Positions 8,956 to 18,140 of a stretch of DNA of 64,000 nt are shown here, one piece after another; within the stretch, counting starts at the first letter, position 1, and the number at the start of each line of letters is the position of its first letter. This DNA is from Pseudomonadota bacterium (lineage in GTDB: Bacteria > Desulfobacterota > Binatia > Binatales > Binataceae): positions 1 through 64,000 of the forward strand of contig JAJPIG010000004.1 of the NCBI GenBank assembly GCA_021324855.1, in the 5' to 3' direction. The position numbers and the translations under genes were made by a program. The notes below the pieces were generated by a model that saw only the letters and a list, made by a program, of their open reading frames with translations, did no database searches and was not told the origin of the DNA.

Positions 8956-11900
8956 CTATCGGTCGGCTCCTTGTGTTTGATTTGACGCGCCCCCCGATTT
9001 GAGTGAATAGAACAGCTCCCAGAGGCTCGGCACCAGAAACAGGGTCATTACCAACGACACGGTCAGGCCGCCGATCACCGAGCGCGCCAGCGGGGCGGAA
9101 GCTCCGCTGCCTGCTTCGAGCTTCAGCGCCAGAGGCGCCAGGCCAGCCACGGTGGCGAGGGAAGTCATTAGAATCGGGCGCATCCGAATCCGCGCCGCCT
9201 CCACCGCGGCATGCCGCAGAGGTTGACCTTCGAGGCGGCGCTGATTGGCGAAGTCGATCAACAAAATCGCGTTGGACACGACAATTCCGATCATCACGAT
9301 CACGCCCATCATGGACTCGATGTTGATCGTGGTGCGAGTGACCCACAGCATCCACACCACCCCAATCATTCCCATCGGTACGGAGAATAAAAATATAAAA
9401 GGATCGAGCCACGAACGCCCCTGGGCGACGCCCACCAGGTAGACCACGAGCACCGCCAGCAAAAACCCGCTTTCCATGCTTTCAAAGGTTTTTTGCATGT
9501 TTACGACCGCGCCTCTGAAATACGTCTTCACGCCCGGCGGCGCCTTCAACCCCTTGAGCGCGCGCCGCACCGCGTCCAGCGTGCCGCCCATGTCGCGGGT
9601 GCGCGGGGAGACCAGCACATCGACCACGCGTTGTATATTGTAATGATCGGCCTCTGACGGATAGCGCGTCCGTTGGAGGGTGGCTACTTCGCCGAGAAGT
9701 ATCGATTCCTCATGACCCGAGGCGGTATCCGATCGTGAACGGGCCGAATGATAGTTGTAGTCGTGATAATTCTGGCCCATGCGAGTGCCTACGGGGATAT
9801 TGAGTAGGGTCTGAAATGAGTCGATGTTTTCTTCTAAATACTGCGAGCTGAGATAGTAATCATCGCCGTTGCGCGGGTCGATCCAGATCGAGGGCATAAT
9901 CATGTTGTTGCTGTTGATGGCGGTAATCAGATTGGTAATCACAGAACGTTCAGTCACGCCGAGACGCGCCGCCTTTATGCGATCGACGTTAATCTCGACC
10001 GTCGGATAATCGGCGATCTGCTTGATCATTATCTGGCCGACCTCAGGCAGGTCTTTCAAGCGGCGGCTAATCCGCCGAGCATAGTCGAACATCGGACCGA
10101 AATCTTCGGTCATTGGAGCACTGAGCTGCACATCGATGGGCGCCAGCGCTCCGAAGTTTAGCACCGCATCGATGATGCTGCCGGAGCTGAAGAAGGTCTT
10201 CACCTCCGGCATCTGACGGTCCAGCGCGGCGCGCAGCGCCTGCTCATAGTAGCCGGTGGAGCGCGTATGGCCGCGCCGCAGCGCCACCATTATTTGGCCG
10301 GTGTCTTCGCCGGAGTTGGGCGTATAGAGCGCGGATATATTGGGAACGACCCCCAGATTGGCGATGACGTTTTTCAAATCGTGGGGTGGAATCACCTGAT
10401 GGATGATGTCGTTTATGCGCTTTGCTGCGGCTTCCGTAAGTTCCAGCCGGGTTCCCACCGGAGTGGTGATATTGATCACAAACTTGCCTGGATCGGTTTC
10501 CGGAAACAGTCGGGTTCCGAGCCGCGGGAACATCAGCATCGAAAGCGCAAACACGCCGAATGCGCCGCCGATCACGGCCAGCTTGTGATTCATCGAGCGA
10601 TCGAGCAGCACCGCAAAGCGCCTGGCGAATCGTTCATAGCCGCGGTCGAAGGCGGCCAGCAGCCCGCGTCGCGTATCAATGCCGGTGGCTTCGCGCTCGG
10701 CAGCCTGCCGGGCTTCCTCCGGGCTTAGCAGGCGAGCGCAGTAAATCGGAATTATCGACATCGACACCAGATAAGAAGCCCCCATCGAAAAAAATACCGC
10801 CAGGGCGAGGGCGCTGAAGAGGTACTTGCTCACGCCAAACAGGAAGACCACGGGCAGAAACACCACAATTGTGCTGATGGTGGAAGCCAGCACCGCATAG
10901 GTCACTTCGTCCGCGCCGTCAGCCGCGGCATTCTGTGGCGGTTTGCCCATCGCGAGATGGCGGTTGATGTTTTCCAGCACCACCGTCGAATCATCGATGA
11001 GCCGGCCGATGGCGAGCGTGAAGCCGCCCAGAGTCATCAGGTTGATGGTCTGACCGGACAGAGCGAGGCCCACGATTCCGGCAAGAATCGACAGCGGAAT
11101 TGACAGGAAGATGGCAAACGTGGATCGCAGACTGCCGAGAAAAATCAAAATCATCAACGACGCCAGCAAAGCGCCGGAAACCGCCTCGTGTTCCAGAGCA
11201 TGCACCGCCTCGAGGATCGTCCCTTCCTGGCTGAAAAGGGTTCCCACCTTCATGTTGGCTGGCAGACCGGTGACCTCGCGCACTGCGCGCTTGACGCCGC
11301 GAATCACGTCGAGGGTGTTGGCGCCGGTCTGCTTGAAGATCGGAATGTAGACCGACGGCTTGCCGTCGATGAGAACCTGGTTGTACTGGATTTGCGCCGC
11401 CTTCTGTGCGTCGCCTACATCGCCAATATAAGTTGGCGCCTGGCCGGGTCCGATCATAATCGGGACTTGATTGAGATCGTCCGGAGTGGGGATTTGCGCG
11501 TTACTATAAATATACCAATCGTAAGGGCCAATTTTGGCGTCACCTGCCGGCAGAATCTGGTTGGTCGAGTTAACCGCATTCGTAACGTCGTCGAGCGTGA
11601 GTCCTTTCGCCTGCAGTTTTTGACGGTTCAGGTAAACCATTATCTGGCGAATTTTGCCGCCGAACGGGTAGGGCACCGAAGCGCCCTCAACCGTGGCCAT
11701 GAAATTGCGCACGTTGTAGCGTCCCTGGTTTTGCAGCTCCGTCTCGTCGTAAGGCCCTGAAACGGTAACCAGAATCACCGGGATGGAGGAGGATGCGTTG
11801 TACTCCAGCACGAGCGGAGGCAACGTGCCGGGCGGCATCAGCCCCAAATCTCCCATTGCGAGCGTCGCCAGGTTGGCCGCTCCGACGCCAATATCGACGC

Positions 11901-12186
11901 CGCTGTGAAAGTAAACGGTAATTGCGCTTACTCCGGGAATCGAGCGCGACTCGATGTGCTCAATCCCGTTGCCCAGCGTGAAGAACCGTTCGTAGCGGCT
12001 CGTAATGTCCTGTTCCATGGCCAAGGGCGCGAATCCCGGGTAAAAGGTCGCCACCACGGCCGCCTTGATATAAAGGCGCGGGAATACGTCCACCGGCATG
12101 CGTGCAAACGTCATCATGCCCAAGATGACGACCAGCAGCGCCGCCACAATGATCAGGTGGGGATTGCGCAGCGAAAATTTTGGCAT
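8956..12186 (-). CDS. RND efflux permease (AcrB/CzcA-type superfamily)
   Basis: 1076 aa; MPKFSLRNPHLIIVAALLVVILGMMTFARMPVDVFPRL, GGFTLAIGRLIDDSTVVLENINRH, repeated second half typical of HAE/RND. Confidence 0.93.
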   Translation of the reverse strand: MPKFSLRNPHLIIVAALLVVILGMMTFARMPVDVFPRLYIKAAVVATFYPGFAPLAMEQDITSRYERFFTLGNGIEHIESRSIPGVSAITVYFHSGVDIGVGAANLATLAMGDLGLMPPGTLPPLVLEYNASSSIPVILVTVSGPYDETELQNQGRYNVRNFMATVEGASVPYPFGGKIRQIMVYLNRQKLQAKGLTLDDVTNAVNSTNQILPAGDAKIGPYDWYIYSNAQIPTPDDLNQVPIMIGPGQAPTYIGDVGDAQKAAQIQYNQVLIDGKPSVYIPIFKQTGANTLDVIRGVKRAVREVTGLPANMKVGTLFSQEGTILEAVHALEHEAVSGALLASLMILIFLGSLRSTFAIFLSIPLSILAGIVGLALSGQTINLMTLGGFTLAIGRLIDDSTVVLENINRHLAMGKPPQNAAADGADEVTYAVLASTISTIVVFLPVVFLFGVSKYLFSALALAVFFSMGASYLVSMSIIPIYCARLLSPEEARQAAEREATGIDTRRGLLAAFDRGYERFARRFAVLLDRSMNHKLAVIGGAFGVFALSMLMFPRLGTRLFPETDPGKFVINITTPVGTRLELTEAAAKRINDIIHQVIPPHDLKNVIANLGVVPNISALYTPNSGEDTGQIMVALRRGHTRSTGYYEQALRAALDRQMPEVKTFFSSGSIIDAVLNFGALAPIDVQLSAPMTEDFGPMFDYARRISRRLKDLPEVGQIMIKQIADYPTVEINVDRIKAARLGVTERSVITNLITAINSNNMIMPSIWIDPRNGDDYYLSSQYLEENIDSFQTLLNIPVGTRMGQNYHDYNYHSARSRSDTASGHEESILLGEVATLQRTRYPSEADHYNIQRVVDVLVSPRTRDMGGTLDAVRRALKGLKAPPGVKTYFRGAVVNMQKTFESMESGFLLAVLVVYLVGVAQGRSWLDPFIFLFSVPMGMIGVVWMLWVTRTTINIESMMGVIVMIGIVVSNAILLIDFANQRRLEGQPLRHAAVEAARIRMRPILMTSLATVAGLAPLALKLEAGSGASAPLARSVIGGLTVSLVMTLFLVPSLWELFYSLKSGGASNQTQGADR

Positions 12187-12341
12187 GGCTCTTTCGGCGA
12201 GACTACTTCAGAATCGAGCGCGCCCAGACCGCGTCACGGTAAGTGAATCATCTCAAAATTTCCGTTTTTGGCCTCTGGGTCAAGGCGGTATAGAACAAAT
12301 CCCGGCCATAGAGCAAGGAATAAACGGACGCGAGGTTCACG

Positions 12342-14231
12342 ATGAGACTGGTTATCGAGCAGGTAGAGCGGGCATTTGAGGGAGTTTCATTCGGCAGCGT
12401 CGGTCCGTACGAGAAGGTGACCGGACGCGTGTTCGCCGACGTAGACCCCGCGCATCCGCTGAACGCCGGGGTCGTGAATCTCGATCGCGCGCCGCGCAAC
12501 GCCGCGGGCCGCGTCGAGTACTGGTTCGATTTCTGCCTGCTGCGCCCCGCCGATTTGCGCAAGGGGAATCGCCGGCTGCTCTACGATGTGATCAACCGCG
12601 GCGGCAAAATCGCACTGATCGATTTCAATGACGCGCCGCGCAACAACAATCCGACGATGGCCACCGACGCCGGCAACGGCTACCTGATGCGCCAGGGATA
12701 CGCGATTCTATGGAGCGCGTGGCAGGGCGATGTGGTCGCGGGTGAAGGGCGGATGCTCGCCGGGTTTCCGATCGCGACTGATCACGGTGCGCCGATTGTC
12801 GCCGTCAACCGCGATGAATTCATCTTCGACTCCGCCGCCGAGCCGCTGCGCGCTTCACTCAGCTATCCGGCCAATTTGCTCGATCCCCGCGAGGCGAAGC
12901 TCACGGTGCGCGAACGTGAATCCGACGCGCGGACGCCGGTCGCGAGCGATCGATGGCGCTATATATCGGCAACTCAGATCGAGATTCGGCCGCCAGCCGG
13001 CTTCGATGCGGGTGCGATTTATGAGTTCATCTATCCGGCGCGCGATCCGATCGTGATGGGCCTCGGCCTGGTTGGTATCCGGGATTTCATCTCGTTCATG
13101 CGCCATCAAGCGGCCGACGAGCGCGGCACGCCCAATCCGATTAACGTCGACGGGCGGCCGGCCGCCGATTTCGTGCTGACCTATGGCCGTTCGCAATCGG
13201 GCCGAGTGCTCCGCGATTTTCTTTGGCAGGGCTTCAACCAGGATCTTGAGGGACGCAAGGTCTTCGACGGGATGTACATCGCAGCCGCCGGATCGCGCAA
13301 AAGTTTCGTGAACGCGGCGTTCGCACAGCCGCCGCGTTTCCAGCGCCAGCATGAGGATCATTCGTTCCCCGGCGATCAGTTTCCTTTCAGCTACGCCACT
13401 ATCACCGATCCCGTGAGCGGCAGAACCGACGGCATCATTGCGCGCGCGCTCGCATCAGGCACCTGCCCGAAGATTTTCCATACTGATTCGAGCAGCGAGT
13501 TGTGGCAAGGCCGGGCGTCGCTCGTGGCGACCGATGGGCGGGGCAATGACGTGGAGATCCCGGCTGAAGTACGCCTGTTCCATTTTTCCGGTACGCAGCA
13601 CGCCGGACCCGATCCGGCTGCCGCCGCCGTGCTTTGCAAATACCCGATGAATCCGGTCAGCTACAGCCCGGCGCATCGCGCGCTGCTCGTTGCGCTCGAC
13701 GAATGGGTAAGCCACGGAATCGAGCCGCCCGCCAGCCGCTTCCCGCGCGTCGGCGACGGCACGCTGGTTCCGCCAGGCGAGGGGTTTCCCAAAATCCCCG
13801 GCTTCAGCCATCCCGGTCTCATCAATCAGTTGTCTGAAATGGATTATAGCGAGCAGCCGCCGCGCCCGATCGCGGGACAGCAATATAGAGTGATGGTTCC
13901 GAAGGTCGATGCCGATGGCAACGAGCTGGGCGGAATTCGATTACCCGAGATTGCGGCGCCGCGCGCTACTCACACCGGGTGGAACCTGCGGCGTGCCGGA
14001 TATGCCGAAGACGAGCTGGCGAACATCTTCGGCGCCTGCATTCCGTTCGCCGCGACGAAGCGTGAGCGCGAAGCCTCAGGCGATTCGCGCCTCTCGATCG
14101 AAGAGCGTTACCCGGTCGCACACGCCTATCTCGACGCGGTCGCAAACGCAGCCGCCCAACTGCAACGCGAGCGGCTGCTGCTTGCCGAAGATGTCGAGCG
14201 TTACATCGAACGCGCAAAGCAAACGGGCTGA
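12342..14231 (+). CDS. Alpha/beta hydrolase domain-containing protein (Abhydrolase_10-like)
   Basis: 629 aa; VGPYEKVTGRVFADVDPAHPLNAGVVNLDRAPRNAAGRVEY, LTYGRSQSGRVLRDFLWQGFN nucleophile-elbow-like motif. Confidence 0.8.
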   Translation: MRLVIEQVERAFEGVSFGSVGPYEKVTGRVFADVDPAHPLNAGVVNLDRAPRNAAGRVEYWFDFCLLRPADLRKGNRRLLYDVINRGGKIALIDFNDAPRNNNPTMATDAGNGYLMRQGYAILWSAWQGDVVAGEGRMLAGFPIATDHGAPIVAVNRDEFIFDSAAEPLRASLSYPANLLDPREAKLTVRERESDARTPVASDRWRYISATQIEIRPPAGFDAGAIYEFIYPARDPIVMGLGLVGIRDFISFMRHQAADERGTPNPINVDGRPAADFVLTYGRSQSGRVLRDFLWQGFNQDLEGRKVFDGMYIAAAGSRKSFVNAAFAQPPRFQRQHEDHSFPGDQFPFSYATITDPVSGRTDGIIARALASGTCPKIFHTDSSSELWQGRASLVATDGRGNDVEIPAEVRLFHFSGTQHAGPDPAAAAVLCKYPMNPVSYSPAHRALLVALDEWVSHGIEPPASRFPRVGDGTLVPPGEGFPKIPGFSHPGLINQLSEMDYSEQPPRPIAGQQYRVMVPKVDADGNELGGIRLPEIAAPRATHTGWNLRRAGYAEDELANIFGACIPFAATKREREASGDSRLSIEERYPVAHAYLDAVANAAAQLQRERLLLAEDVERYIERAKQTG

Positions 14232-14422
14232 GCGCAGCCTTCGTCACTTGTTGGGTTATGCAAATATTACCGCCCATCACAGCGCGGTTCATAATTACTT
14301 AATTTGATTCTCCTTCTCTTCAGGGCGCAAACCTGCTATTACGTGCAGCGACGCATGCCTAATTACTTCTACATCTGAAGCTTCGTTCGATGGTCGTTTA
14401 TAATTGCCAGGGGAGAGAATAA

Positions 14423-17400
14423 ATGTCATCGGCGCCCCAGGATCAACGCTCTCGCACCTTCATTCGCGTTCTCCTGATCGGAATTATGCCGGCGGCGGTC
14501 GTTGCGATCGCAATGCTGGGCAATGCCCCTCATGCCATCAAGCAAGTGAATTCGCCTACGGGCGCGCGACTTGCCGCGATGGCGGGTATCCGCAGCATGC
14601 CGCTCTATTTCGAACCCAACCTCGGACAGTCCGATCCGCGGGTTCGCTACGCGTCGCATACGCCACGCTCATCGTTGTTTCTGACCGATGACGCGACGGT
14701 AATCACGATGGTCGGCGGAACGATACATAAAGGACCGGCGGTTGCGCTCGCCAGCCAGCCATTGCCCCCAGACCAGCTCATCGAAGCGGCGGTCAGGATT
14801 CGCTTCGTCGGCGCGAACCCGCATCCTCGATTCACCGGTCTCGACCCGCTTCGCGCGCGCGTGAACTACCTGATCGGCGACGATCCATCGAAGGTCCATC
14901 GCGATATTCCGACCTTTGGCCGCGTGAAAATGAGCGATGTCTACCCGGGCATCGATGTCATCTATTACGGGCAGCCGGGTGCGCTCGAATACGACATCGT
15001 GGCCGCGCCGGGCGCGGATACTTCGAAGATCAAGTTTTCGATCGAAGGCCCGACGGAAACAACGACCGATGCCAACGGCGACGTCATGATCAAGACCCCG
15101 GCCGGGGTTATCGCGATGCTTAAGCCGCGCATCTATCAGGCTGCCGCCGACGGGTCCCGAACGCTGGTCAGCGGAACGTTCGCACTGTCGAAGCATGGCA
15201 GCATCGTCGACGGGGTGATGCACAGGCAGGTGGGATTGGTCCTCGCGGGTTACGATCACCGCCGCGCGATCGTGATCGATCCGGTGCTGCCGATCATGCC
15301 GTATTCGACATTCATCGGCGGCAGTGGTCAGAGCAGCGCCCCTCTCAATCTCGAGCAGTTTTCGAATTTGACCGCCAATACCAAGCTTACCATGTCTGAC
15401 GTCGGCTTGGACGTGGCGCTGGATGGCAGCAACCACGCATATGTGACCGGAGTCGCATTTTCGACGGACTTTCCAACTCGGAGCGCGTTCCAATGGACGC
15501 TCACGGGTTTCAACGCGCCACCCAACCAGAATCCAAACGCATTCATTTCAAAATTCGATTACACCAAGTCCGGCGATGCGTCGCTGATCTATTCGACATA
15601 CTACGGCGGCAGCGGCGATCACGCAGCCGGCGACGCAGGGCATGGTAACGGCGATCTCGCGTTCGGCATCGCGGTCGACGCAAGCGGCCAGGCGTACATC
15701 GTCGGCCAGACCTATTCGACCGATCTAAATGGAAGGACTTCATGCGGCGCATTCGGCCAGACTAATAATCAGGCACATACCTCGACCAACGTCGGGTTCA
15801 TCGCGAAACTCGGCGCTGCGGGCGACAATCTCGTCTATGCCTGCTACATCGACGGTTCCAACAATGCGACCGAGGCTCGGGTAGCTCTTTATCCGGCAGG
15901 ATGCGGCACAAACACCTGCAAGGCCTATATGGTCGGCTCCACGCAAAGCACGAAAGCGGATGGGTTTCCCGTCACAGCCAATGCCTTCCAGGGCGATCTG
16001 AAGGCGACCAACGGCAAGAGCAATGCGACTTTCATCGTCGTGCATGAGGATGGACAGTCGTTAGATTACGCCAGCTACTACGGCGGAAGCGGTAACGGCA
16101 CCAACGCGGACAGCGGCCTGGGCGTCGCCGTCGACGGCAACGGCCTCGGCTACATAACGGGCGGCACCTATTCGAGCGATCTCGCGGTGCCCAACGGCGC
16201 TTTTACCAGCTACAAGGGCGGCGCCAACAAGACCAGTGATGTCTTCGTCGCCATCTTCGACCCGTCAAAGAGCGGCAACAGCTCGCTCACTTACGGAACC
16301 TATCTCGGCGGGAGCGGCCAGGTCGGCACGATCAGCGGCCTGTTATTTAATTTTTCGCTGGCGTTGGGCGACGTCGGTGATGCAATCACGATCGACAGCA
16401 ACGGCAAGGTCTGGGTCGCGGGTCTGGCGGCCTCGACCGATTTTCAGAACATCCCGGGTACGGTCTCGCCGGTCTTTCAATCATCGAACCTGGCCAACAC
16501 TGACGCGGGCCCGCCTGCAACCGCCGGCTTCGTTACCCAAATCGACACCACCAAGGCCGGCTCAGCCCAGATCCTCTATTCGACCTACTTTGGCGGCGGC
16601 GGCTTCGAGATCGATGGCGCTTCTTTCGGTGAGACAGGGAGCGTCGGTTTCGGCGACGCGATTTTGGATCTTCAGGTCGTCGGCGGCAAAATCTATATCG
16701 TCGGCGCCACCACCAGCGCTTCATCGACCGATCCCGCGACAACGTCGTTTCCGCTCAGCGCTAATGTCCTGGCCTGCACTAACTCGTCGTTTCTGACTTC
16801 CAATTTGACGTCCGGCATCTCGATCAATGGCGTTGTGTTCGTGCCGCTGACCGCCTGGGCGGCCGAGCTGGATCCTTCGCAAGCGACCGCGGACGCACAA
16901 CTGATCTTTTCGACCCTGCTCAGCAGCTCCGGGATGATCGATGTCGCGAGCGGGATGCGCGTCGACAGCAACGGCAATATAGTCATCTCGGGTCTGACCT
17001 ACGGGACCGATTATCCGGTCACGCCCAACGCGTACGAACTGAACAACAATGCAGCCCTGAGCAATAGAGTTACCAACGGCTTCCTGACCGTGCTGAATCC
17101 GGCCGGCGGCGCCTGCCCAACTCCATTCACGAAGCCGAGTCCGACGATTACGGCGACGCGCACTCCCACGCCGGCGCCAACCGCAAGCGCCACCCCGACG
17201 GCGACGGCCACCAGGACAGCGACGCCGACCGTTACAGCGACGGCAACTAACACTCCAACCACAACCCCCACGGCGACGGCGTCAATCGCGCCCACTCCCG
17301 TACCAGCCAACCTGAAGCTGTCATCGAACAAGCTGGTCGGCAAGACGCTCAAATTCCCGAGCGAATTGTACGGCGGGCAGGGCTTGACGAGCCCGCCGGT

Positions 17401-17983
17401 GATAGTGACGGTCAAGAATCCAGGCGGGAAGAAGGGAGTGGAGGTGCAACTGGAATCGATCGATCCGGAGCCGCCGGCCAATTTCAAGCTGGTTCCGGGG
17501 GATAGCGATTGTCCTAACCCCGGCACGCTGGCGGCGGGTACGCCATGTAAGATTGCGCTAACCTTTACACCGACGGGTTTTGGCGCGAACGAGGGCACGC
17601 TCACTCTTACCGACAACGCGCACAACAATCCGCAGAAGCTAAAGCTGGTCGGCGCTGGAGTTCACGGCATAATCAAGGTGGCGCCGAAGACGCTCGCCTT
17701 CGGCGGCCAGACAGTCGGCGCGCCGAGCGCGGCGAAACCCGTGGTGCTGACCAACAACACGGGCGTGCCTTTCTCAATCATGGACATCACGTCGACCGAT
17801 CCAACTGAGTTCACGCCGGATGGCAGTTGCGCCAACACGACTTTGCCGGCCAATGGCGGCGCCTGTACGATCAACGTGACGTTTACGCCAGCGAAGAAAG
17901 GGGCGCGCACCGCTAAGCTCAAGATCAGCGACGACGCGGCCGGTAGTCCGCAGAAGGTCACGATGACCGGCAAAGGCACCTGA
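14423..17983 (+). CDS. Secreted SBBP-repeat (beta-propeller) protein with Thr/Pro-rich linker and C-terminal choice-of-anchor-D-like Ig domains
   Basis: Repeated LIYSTYYGGSGD...GIAVDASGQAYIVGQTYSTDL units; PTPAPTASATPTATATRTATPT linker; two KLSSNKLVGKTLKFP.../IIKVAPKTLAFGGQTVGAPS Ig-like units. Confidence 0.85.
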   Translation: MSSAPQDQRSRTFIRVLLIGIMPAAVVAIAMLGNAPHAIKQVNSPTGARLAAMAGIRSMPLYFEPNLGQSDPRVRYASHTPRSSLFLTDDATVITMVGGTIHKGPAVALASQPLPPDQLIEAAVRIRFVGANPHPRFTGLDPLRARVNYLIGDDPSKVHRDIPTFGRVKMSDVYPGIDVIYYGQPGALEYDIVAAPGADTSKIKFSIEGPTETTTDANGDVMIKTPAGVIAMLKPRIYQAAADGSRTLVSGTFALSKHGSIVDGVMHRQVGLVLAGYDHRRAIVIDPVLPIMPYSTFIGGSGQSSAPLNLEQFSNLTANTKLTMSDVGLDVALDGSNHAYVTGVAFSTDFPTRSAFQWTLTGFNAPPNQNPNAFISKFDYTKSGDASLIYSTYYGGSGDHAAGDAGHGNGDLAFGIAVDASGQAYIVGQTYSTDLNGRTSCGAFGQTNNQAHTSTNVGFIAKLGAAGDNLVYACYIDGSNNATEARVALYPAGCGTNTCKAYMVGSTQSTKADGFPVTANAFQGDLKATNGKSNATFIVVHEDGQSLDYASYYGGSGNGTNADSGLGVAVDGNGLGYITGGTYSSDLAVPNGAFTSYKGGANKTSDVFVAIFDPSKSGNSSLTYGTYLGGSGQVGTISGLLFNFSLALGDVGDAITIDSNGKVWVAGLAASTDFQNIPGTVSPVFQSSNLANTDAGPPATAGFVTQIDTTKAGSAQILYSTYFGGGGFEIDGASFGETGSVGFGDAILDLQVVGGKIYIVGATTSASSTDPATTSFPLSANVLACTNSSFLTSNLTSGISINGVVFVPLTAWAAELDPSQATADAQLIFSTLLSSSGMIDVASGMRVDSNGNIVISGLTYGTDYPVTPNAYELNNNAALSNRVTNGFLTVLNPAGGACPTPFTKPSPTITATRTPTPAPTASATPTATATRTATPTVTATATNTPTTTPTATASIAPTPVPANLKLSSNKLVGKTLKFPSELYGGQGLTSPPVIVTVKNPGGKKGVEVQLESIDPEPPANFKLVPGDSDCPNPGTLAAGTPCKIALTFTPTGFGANEGTLTLTDNAHNNPQKLKLVGAGVHGIIKVAPKTLAFGGQTVGAPSAAKPVVLTNNTGVPFSIMDITSTDPTEFTPDGSCANTTLPANGGACTINVTFTPAKKGARTAKLKISDDAAGSPQKVTMTGKGT

Positions 17984-18005
17984 GACCGCCTCAACTGAAC
18001 CTCAC

Positions 18006-18033
18006 GGGCGGCGAGCGTTAACGCTCGCCGCCC
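18006..18033 (+). terminator. Perfect 28-bp palindrome, probable intrinsic terminator of the SBBP gene
   Basis: GGGCGGCGAGCG-TTAA-CGCTCGCCGCCC, 12-bp stem, followed by gactttcgtttt; 23 nt after stop at 17983. Confidence 0.65.
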
Positions 18034-18140
18034 GACTTTCGTTTTGACCTCGATGTTCCCGGTTTCGACCGGCGTCGCTTCTCGATCGTCTGTCATGACG
18101 TCCTCGACATGAATAAGATGAGCGGCCGAGCTGCCGCGCG

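Noticed and set aside
7769-9412. Full 547-aa ORF as RND adaptor
   Set aside because: The first ~170 aa overlap the RND permease 3' end in another frame; the lipoprotein signal at MSIRSVVAAS (8899) is the credible start.
17011-17628. Minus-strand ORF with VAVGVVVGVLVAVAVTVGVAV, resembling a membrane protein
   Set aside because: Mirror image of the Thr/Pro-rich linker of the SBBP protein; low-complexity artefact. The same applies to 47616-47924 and 48111-48362.
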